From Isoetes taiwanensis (lineage: Eukaryota > Streptophyta > Lycopodiopsida > Isoetales > Isoetaceae), in NCBI GenBank assembly GCA_021234155.1, contig JAJEKV010000313.1, positions 250,001-314,000 of the forward strand: a stretch of DNA of 64,000 nt. Reading direction: 5' to 3'. A program made the translations under genes and the position numbers. Under the pieces are notes generated by a model, which was given only the letters and a program-made list of their open reading frames with translations, searched no databases and was not told where the DNA came from. The first letter of the stretch is position 1. Each line of letters starts with the position of its first letter. This document shows positions 57,191 through 64,000 of the stretch, piece by piece.

Positions 57191-57480
57191 TTAAACATCT
57201 GGTGTCGTGGGATTATCTGATCGCAACAATCTCCACCCTTAAATCGGCATCTTGGTAGCAGAGGTTATTTCTGATAATCCATTGCTCCTGAGTGATTATC
57301 AAGTCCACGGCTGAGATTGAGGAGATTATCAAATCCATGGTGATAATCCCCTCCACCAGATGTTTAAGGGAGGCCAACCCTCCTCTCTCGATGATTATGG
57401 CAGATAACCCTCTCGGCCTGCCGGCCTCGAGGGTTATTTGCCATAATCATCTCAAGAGGAGGGTTATCCTCCTCAAAACC
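57191..57480. repeat. Foldback cluster (two nested hairpins)
   Basis: Hairpin 1: CTTAAACATCTGGTG at about 57,192 pairs with CACCAGATGTTTAAG at 57,352-57,367, with matching TGATAATC-type segments inside. Hairpin 2: GATTATGGCAGATAACCCTC (about 57,393-57,412) pairs with GAGGGTTATTTGCCATAATC (57,428-57,447) around a short loop (TCGGCCTGCCGGCCTC), and the pairing extends outward through AACCCTCCTC/GAGGAGGGTT. The ends are consistent with a foldback or MITE-like element. Confidence 0.7.
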
Positions 57481-57899
57481 ATTACAAATCTTAAGTTATA
57501 AAGTATCATTTCCACGACTTCTAAACCTTATGGGGGGTTTGGAGGGTTTGGACTAGGGTTCAAATCCCTCACATAACATAAAAATTTTCAAAGCCCGCCC
57601 ACGAAAATGGAGGGAGAGGACGGAGGGCTGAGATCTCGCCACATGGCACCTTCTTTACCATCGATGTGGGTGGAGTTTGAAGGGCATTTTTTGTAATTTT
57701 TGCAAAATTTAGGGGCATTTTGGTAATTTTTCCTAATAAGGGTCAGAAGAATACAAGCTATGCTAAAACTAACCGGTATCATAGCTATCTCTCTGGTTCT
57801 CCATCTTTCTGGTTGGAACCAAGGTTGAACAACACTCCTCCACCAATCTCTCCCAATTTGGATTGAGGCAAATTGGGGTGCCCCCAATTTGGGTGTCCC

Positions 57900-58168
57900 A
57901 AATTAGCAAACCTGCCTTGCCCAATCGATTTGGGCCAAGTGGCAACTCTGGGTTGGTTATTATTAACTAATTTAATATTTTAACCCCTTTTAATATTAGG
58001 TTAAGCCCTAAATTCGAATTAGGGTTTAGGGTTAGGTTTCCACTTTAATATTTAATGAGTTAACATAGTGAACCTTAGCTTATGAATAATTAATATGCCA
58101 TTAATGATTCATAGTGACGTATCATGTATTTAAACCCAAAAAGGCGTATAAATATGTGGAACGTCACA
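57900..58168 (-). mobile_element. LTR remnant (minus), start and polypurine tract preserved
   Basis: On the minus strand AAGGTGGGGAGAA (58,181-58,169) is directly followed by TGTGACGTTCCACATATTTA. This is the same junction type as element 1 (AAGGGGAGAA then TGTGGCGG). A GTGACGT/ACGTCAC pair bounds the first 54 bases. A telo-box-containing AACCCTAAACCCTAA lies near 58,020-58,035. The far end of the LTR was not found. The DNA to the right (58,182-58,860) would be the 3' internal part; AAGAATAATCTTGATGCTGA just before the tract recalls the usual gypsy C-terminus. Confidence 0.55.
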
Positions 58169-58181
58169 TTCTCCCCACCTT

Positions 58182-59490
58182 GAAAATGATGGTGTCCTCA
58201 GCATCAAGATTATTCTTGCTCTGGGCCAACACATGACATGTTGGAGGCAAGTCTCCCCACCTTAAAGAGGTAATGCGAAATTATAAGCCACACAAAAGGT
58301 GTCATGTTCAAAGTGATCAAGTTTGAAATGACGCGTAATGTGCAATTCATAATTGTGCGAGAGTTGAACGGTAATTAGTTTGAGCAATGTTATGTGGAAA
58401 GGACATAACGAGTTATGCTTTCCTCAACACCGGCGTTAGATGGCTAAGTACAAGGAAAGTTAAAGGAAGATTGAACGGGCTTAGGTTGATGATATAAAAG
58501 ATATCCATATAGATCATATGGGATCATGATTTAGGACCATAATCTGTCCAAAGCGACATTGAAGATATAATACCTAAGCAGGCACAACATTGGTGCTCGG
58601 TGCACCGTAGCGTATATCACAACAAGAACATGGGCCCGTAATGGTCCTTAGAAGAAGCTGGAGGCATCCTATCATGCCTATATACACATCCCCATCCCAA
58701 GGGTGCATGTAGCACGATCCCCCTGCATGAAGTTTGGCCTGCATGATCCCTGACGGATCTAAGACTTAGGAGATATCGATTGGTAGTTGTAGCAGTGTTG
58801 CTTTCTGTCGAAACCGGAGTTGATGGCGTCGTTGTTGGCGCATTTAGAAATCATTGTTTATTCACACACATGTAGCTGATTATATGGTATACACAGACAT
58901 AAACAACCTCTATTTCTTCTTTTAATATAATACACATTTATAATTCTCTCATTGTTTACTACAACTTATTCTAATCATATTAACTTCTATCTATATGTCT
59001 ATTATACTCTCCCTTCACTTTACAGTTTGTTTTATTACAGTCTGCCCTAATTTGATTTTGTATCACATGGCCATCACATTTATACCATCATTTAAATGCA
59101 ATTATATATATTGCACCATGTCTCACATTTTTCCATCTTTACTTGAAGATTAATTACATACAGACGTGATAATAAAGTTACCCCTCAAGTATGTATATCA
59201 AGTATCAGATGTACCGATGCGCATGATTTCACCAGCTCGATGGCCAAGATTACACCACTTAAGGCCAGGGAAAAAGAGAAAAAGAAAAAGGGCATTGAAT
59301 GCAAACCCCGATCCGGCGTTATAATAATGCCGGATCTGCCCGATGAATCTTTGAGTCTGACATTTTTCTTCTCCAGGCTATGGCGATGCTACATCTCTCT
59401 CGTCGTTTTCTTTAGCTTCGGCTTATCATTTCCAAGCTTAAATAATATGTTGGTTGCAAAAGTTGGTTGACCTTAGGTTTGTATCAGAGA
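58182..59490. other. Probable retrotransposon 3' internal remnant, then AT-rich DNA
   Basis: 58,182-58,860 is likely non-coding internal sequence of the minus-strand element, with a second CTCCCCACCTTAAAG at about 58,251. 58,860-59,490 is AT-rich; a 76-codon frame at 59,240-59,470 has no recognisable motif. Confidence 0.3.
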
Positions 59491-59496
59491 TGCAGA

Positions 59497-59655
59497 TTGC
59501 TCTTGTGTTTGATTATCTTTATTTGTTTTATATTACAGGGTTCTTAGAGATTGCTCGTGTTTGATTATCTTTATTTGTTTTATATTACATGGTTCTTAGA
59601 GATTGCTCTTGTGTTTGATTATCTTTATTTGTTCTATATTACAGGGTTCTTAGAT
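59497..59655. repeat. About 58-bp tandem repeat, three copies
   Basis: Unit GATTGCTCTTGTGTTTGATT...TTTTATATTACAGGGTTCTTAGA; the second copy lacks a TGT. Each unit carries an intron-acceptor-like TTACAG, which may be chance. Confidence 0.85.
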
Positions 59656-59821
59656 CATTCGACTTTTCAAAAAATGCAATTTTTAAGTGTTGCATGTGCA
59701 TATGGTCGTTGGACAACTCAGGCACCAAGCTGGGTAGTGGCATTTTAGATCCAATAGTTAGGTTCATGCATAAGCTAAATTTCGACTAATTGGATCAATA
59801 TGACGTAATTTCTAAGTAATA

Positions 59822-59985
59822 TGCCTCAAATTACCATAGACATATTTTTCTTTTCATTTAGAAGTTCCCAACATTTAAGCAACCCAAACATTGCCTATGC
59901 CACAAATTACCATAGACATATTTAGGATTTTCATTTACAGGTTCCCAACATTTAAACAACCCAAACATTGAACGGGCACCGTTTT
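59822..59985. repeat. About 75-bp tandem duplication
   Basis: AAATTACCATAGACATATTT and GTTCCCAACATTTAAACAACCCAAACATTG-type phrases occur twice head to tail. The right edge (GGGCACCGTTTTTAGT) resembles a decayed version of the Helitron-type end at 20,310. Confidence 0.75.
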
Positions 59986-60483
59986 TAGTAAAATATAAAA
60001 TGTGTGTTTACAATTGCATCCCCTATCTTCGTGATGCCTCGGGGTTCGCTAAAAGGTACAAAGATTTTGAGAATCTTCCCCGCTAGCAGGAGGAAATATT
60101 TGGAACCTTAAGTGCTGGCATCCTTGGCAACATGGCAACTAGGAAACTCTTGATTCTAATAGTCTATCTGGACCTTTAAAAAACTCCTCTAAAACCCCAA
60201 GGATGTGACAAATCTGCTAGGAAAGATACCAAATATGGCAGCCTTAAGAGTGCGAAAGGCGGTAGCACAAAACCATCCAATGAACCAACGAAGAGAGGTA
60301 GAGCCATAGAAGAAGCCAACGAAGGGAAGGGAGAGGAGAAGGGGAGAGAAATGGAAAAAATCGCGCTGGACGGCGATACGTTTAAGCAAACGGCCATCCT
60401 AGAAGGAAAAAAAAAAACCAGGGAAAGGTGGTAAGAAGAAGCAAAGGAAAATCCAAAGGGGGAGGATGGCAGGAGATACTTAC

Positions 60484-60585
60484 AGGAGACATGAAATCGT
60501 GGAGCACCTCCTCCTGTCGCCGGAACGTTGGGCGCTTTAGCATTTCCCGAATTACGCCTTCGATCTCCTTCTCCGGATCCTCCAT
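60484..60585 (-). CDS. First exon of an unknown gene
   Basis: From ATG at 60,585 the minus strand reads MEDPEKEIEGVIREMLKRPT and on to LHDFMSP (34 codons), ending at a strong donor (CCT|GTAAGT) at 60,483. The upstream 100 bases are purine-rich (GAGAGAGAG), as in many plant 5' UTRs. I did not find the following exons to the left. The alternative longer minus-strand frame here (60,691-60,176) is in another phase and looks like a shadow. The wording is reminiscent of small conserved plant proteins of unknown function, but I cannot name it. Confidence 0.5.
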
Positions 60586-60811
60586 TTTTACCCCACTCTC
60601 TCTCTACAAACCCTTCCAAATACTCTCCTCTCCCTTCGCCACGTCTCCAGTTCGTTGGCGCGCATTTTAAGCACAGCCAACAATATCGCATATAACCCTT
60701 ACCATGTGATTTTCCGCTACCACTGCTGCCCGGTCACGTATCCAGCCACTTCATTCTTCTACTACACACTCATTTGCTCATTATCTCCGCTTGTCTAGTA
60801 TCATCATTACT

Positions 60812-60957
60812 GCAAAGGTTTTTCCCTTGAAAACCTTTCGAGGCAGGGGTTTTTTAATCCTAGTAGTAATGATTGTACTAGCCCATTGTATGGGTCCCAT
60901 GACCTATTGGTCTCCGTGGACGTTAAAAAAACTATTCTATTCTATTCTATTCTTATT
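60812..60957 (+). mobile_element. 5'-truncated LINE 3' end (plus)
   Basis: GGTTTTTCCCTTGAAAACCT, then GGGGTTTTTTAATCC, then TATGGGTCCCATGACCTATT and GGTCTCCGTGGACGTTAAAA, with an (ATTCT)n tail. This is the same order as the 3' UTR of LINE copies 1 and 2. Only about 130 bases of the element are present. Confidence 0.75.
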
Positions 60958-61727
60958 TGAAAGGAACTCTGAAGGAAAGAACTCTGAACCCTTTGTAATT
61001 AGGGTATTCGGCTGTTTTTCATGTGGCTTAGATACCTGGATTATAGGCATCTATTTGCCACAGATTACCATATTACCTTTTGCTAATAATCCACAGGTTG
61101 GAAGGTGCACAGATAATGAGTAATGCAATAGTCTTGAGCATTTAGCTAGTTCTACATTGGGTATACAAGACAATGATCACTATGAGAGGAAGGGGGTATA
61201 AGAGTTAGCCATAGAGTCATAGGGCTATTTTTGGTGATTTTTGAGGTAAAAATGGTGTTCTGCTGTTGATAGCAATAGATGTGCTTCAATCAATTCTCTG
61301 CTGCGACTAGGGGTGGCTTTATGGATGAAGTTAGTTCATCTAACTAAACTGACTCTATTGGTGACTCTATGTCTGATGCTTTGGATGAAGTACTATGAGT
61401 TAGAATTAGCTTCACATATAGCACAGCTACACATCATCGAACTCTAGTGTCGATGTTATCTCCAAAGCTATGTGCGACTCTAATGCTAACTCTTAGTTTG
61501 ACTCTATATCTGACTCTAATGTCGACCTTTAATTTTGCCTCTATGCCTTATGCTAACAATGACTCCAATGCCTCCTTCTTTAATTATGATTATACAAGCT
61601 AAAGGAACACTGATTCTCTTGGCCCAAAAATGTTTGTTGACTTCAAGATAGACACGAATGGACGTTTATAGCTATGGGATACTTCTTGAAATCATAAGCA
61701 AGAAAAGGGTTTATAGCTCATGCCATC
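60958..61727. other. No gene seen
   Basis: Sequence with repeated TGACTCTA(A/T)GTCTGA-like phrases near 61,340-61,570, probably a decayed short tandem repeat. No coding sequence. Confidence 0.3.
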
Positions 61728-62482
61728 TATTTCATTGATCAACCTCTCCATTCAAATGTTAAATATTGTTGCTTTTAAGTTTCCTTTCTTGCCAATTTGA
61801 AATAGCACAAAAGTTTAGCGTCATGGTGATCCAATTGAGGAATATATTCTATAGCACGCTTTGCTATTTCAATCAACTGTGTTTTGAACTTATGGAATTT
61901 ATTAGCTAAAAAGAGGGTTAAAGAAGGCTTTCTATAAGTTACGTGGCATTTTATGCACTCAGCATTTCATTTATATTCGTTTTGTAAGTTTTAACAAAAT
62001 AAAAGACATACGATTTAGCTTACACTAATAGCATTGATGGGGTTTTGATACGAGAGGATAGTAACGCTTTAAAATTTTGAAACACAAAAGTTATTACAAC
62101 GCGTAACAAATAACTAAGTTCGTCTTTTGAAATGCATTATTAAATTTAGCAATTGGAACGCGTTACGAGTGGTCCTAAAATGCATTTCAAGTAAAATTTA
62201 TTACAATGCTGAAGCACATTTCAAAAATAAAATTTGAGATATGTTTGCTTAATAAAGTTAATGTTCCTTAAAATATAGAATCTCATTGATCAAACTCTCC
62301 ATTCAAATGTTAAATCTTGTTGCTTTTAAGTTTCCTTCCTTGCCAATTTGAAATAGCACAAAAGTTGCACGGCCATGGTGATCCAATTCAGGAATATATT
62401 CTATAGCATGCTTTGCTATTTCAATCAAATATGTTTTGAACTTATGGAATTTATTAGCTAAAAAAGGGCTAAAGAAGAAAGA
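61728..62482. repeat. Direct duplication of about 200 bp, 550 bp apart
   Basis: 61,728-61,930 and 62,282-62,482 share about 200 bases at over 90 percent identity by eye (CTCTCCATTCAAATGTTAAA; CTTGCCAATTTGAAATAGCA; GTTTTGAACTTATGGAATTT). LINE copy 2 begins exactly at the end of the second copy. Confidence 0.8.
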
Positions 62483-64000
62483 AAGAATGATTTTTATCGT
62501 CCGCTGAGACCAATTGGCCTATGGGATCCAGAAGGAGCGCAACAAACTTATTACTGTCCGGGTTAAAAAAAACCCCCGCCCTGAAGGGTTTTCGAGGGAA
62601 AAACCGTGGCAGTAATAAGAATGTTGTTAAACTGTACAAGTATACATCATCATGAAATAAATGTATATATACATGTCAAGTGTGTGCCTGAGGACATAGC
62701 TGATCTCGCATGTCCATAACCTCTTGAAGGTATGATCCCAGCATCCGTACGAAAGCTGTGCTCAATGTCACATGTAGCGGCTGGCTAGGCCTGACCAACT
62801 CAGCATAGCGCGTCCAGATTTGATCATATGCTTGGTAGCTTTGAAGGGTATGAGCTTCATCCTCAATGACTCCCATTTGGCAGCATTGACAAAGCCTGTC
62901 CTGGCGTGGCTCACCAATCCATCTGCCCGTCTCAATTCGAAGATGATGTGCCCCTGTGCGAATGGAGGCAATGAGTCTGCACCTTTTCATAGGCAAATGG
63001 GTATGCAGGTAGCATTGCGGGCCTCGTTCCAATGTGGGATTTATGTGGCGCTGGTAGTGTGTTGTCTTGACCTATTCAAGGGCACTAGCATCCCAAAGCT
63101 TGTTGAGGAAGCAAGCGTCAAGATATTGCCTCAAGCTATGGCGATCTGCCTCTGTTTGCACATGTATGCACCTGTGCTCCTGCACATTCCATCTAGCCAA
63201 CCATTGAGCTCTCTTTTCCTCCAGCAGGCCTTGAGGCGTTGCGGCCCCATTGCCATGATATAAGCTAGGTTAGGGAGAGAGCATCGTCCATACTGACCAC
63301 CTTCTGAAAATAGACAATGTGGCGATCAAGAGCCGCCCTCTGAAGAGGCAAGAATCCCGTCTCCTGCAGCAGAATTTGATATGGGACTGTAGACTTCACC
63401 CCTAGTGCTTTCATTACCAAGAAGGAATTGCGCTTTGCTCCAAGTCATTTTCGTGTAGCGAGGGATACCTTTTGGGCCCCATATTTCAACCCCGTATAAA
63501 ATAACAGGGCTCCACTAAGACCTTGAGCAGTGTGACTGATGGGCCCAATCATACAACTCTCGCTCTATGGCTATTGTTTTGCATTGCATATAGTGCCTTC
63601 CAGCCCGCCATCACTCGTAGCCATATGGATATATATCCCAGTGCATGGTAGAAGGAAACTCCACTCCCAAATATTTGTATGTGGATGCCATTTCCACATT
63701 CTGCCCTCGGTAACTGAAGGAGGGGATCCTCGGCTGACGTGAGGATGATATGAGAACCATCTTAGTCTTGGCCAGGTTGACGCGCATATCAGTCGCTTAG
63801 CAGAATGTGTCCAGGGCATTGAGATGTCGTTGCATGTACGGCCGGGTGTAAGCTAGGAGGTCCACATCATCGGCATATATTAAGCTTGCGATGATCAGTA
63901 CGAAAGTGAGCTCTGTCGCCCCCATTATCAGCAAGCCAGCTCTCCAATTGATAATGTAATGCTCAAACAATGTTGGGGAGAGAGGGCATCCCTGATGAAT
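62483..64000 (-). mobile_element. LINE, copy 2, running off the right edge
   Basis: Minus strand. At the window end the reverse transcriptase catalytic region is readable: HQGCPLSPTLFEHYI, then LIYADDVDLLAYTR (YADD box near 63,870). It continues with LAKTKMVLISSSR and YKYLGVEFPS (63,800-63,640), then the C-terminal part (63,250-62,676: MGPQRLKACW; DRLCQCCQMGVIEDEAHT, a Cys-bearing segment). The 3' UTR matches copy 1 and ends GGTCTCAGCGGACGATAAAA with a (TTTC)n-type tail at 62,480-62,495. It is more intact than copy 1 but has stops, so it is probably dead. Confidence 0.85.

Noticed and set aside
59975-59990. GGGCACCGTTTTTAGT as a third Helitron end
   Set aside because: The hairpin is missing and the terminal CTAG is TTAG; too decayed to call.
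60176-60691. 171-codon minus-strand frame
   Set aside because: It differs in phase from the short exon with a proper ATG and GTAAGT donor; composition after the donor is hydrophobic and intron-like.

Overview
This looks like a nuclear chromosome segment of a land plant, though I cannot name the species. The evidence is: AT-rich intron/exon DNA with plant splice signals; two degraded copies of MED33 (REF4-type Mediator subunit, a plant family); Ty3/gypsy retrotransposons with an initiator-Met-type primer site and a chromodomain; Helitron-type 3' ends; and LINEs. No complete, certainly functional gene is visible. Most of the window is transposable-element DNA nested in gene fragments.

Layout. 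1-6.7 kb: AT-rich DNA with one possible terminal exon (minus), small duplications and a Helitron-like 3' end. 6.7-39.5 kb: a large imperfect inverted duplication of a truncated MED33 gene. Arm A (6.69-11.56 kb, minus) is compact and bounded on both sides by a ~0.3-kb repeat, called R here. Arm B (15.1-39.5 kb, plus) has the same order but is interrupted twice: by a 6.9-kb composite block (15.67-22.55 kb) and by a 13.0-kb chromovirus (25,099-38,126) inside the last coding part. The spacer between the arms holds a LINE and an EGF-like gene fragment. The 6.9-kb block holds a histone-H3-like ORF with its own TATA box, a 116-bp-arm hairpin, a solo LTR with perfect target duplication sitting inside a 19-bp minisatellite, and a Helitron-type end. 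39.5-40.9 kb: an unidentified exon. 40,858-52,182: a second, different Ty3/gypsy element with short LTRs, a perfect 5-bp target duplication and about 3 kb of extra coding sequence after integrase. 52.2-64 kb: a SINE candidate, tandem repeats, a foldback cluster, a minus-strand LTR remnant, the first exon of an unknown gene at 60.5 kb, and a LINE whose reverse transcriptase runs off the right edge.

The most unusual observation is histone H3 sequence inside a retrotransposon. Between the 5' LTR and gag of the chromovirus there is a reading frame that begins with an H3 tail (MARTKQTYRK), continues through a long charged linker, and ends in an H3 histone-fold segment (LFEEGNLCAIHA). A second locus at 17.1 kb (minus) has the same design, with an H3 tail (MAKTKQTARK), charged linker and H3-fold-like end, and similar bases just before the start codon. 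I infer a family of H3-derived proteins, at least one member of which is carried by a Ty3/gypsy element.

Caution: the two LTRs of the chromovirus agree in AT-rich stretches but are scrambled in GC-rich stretches. Some frameshifts in this window may therefore be sequence error and not decay.
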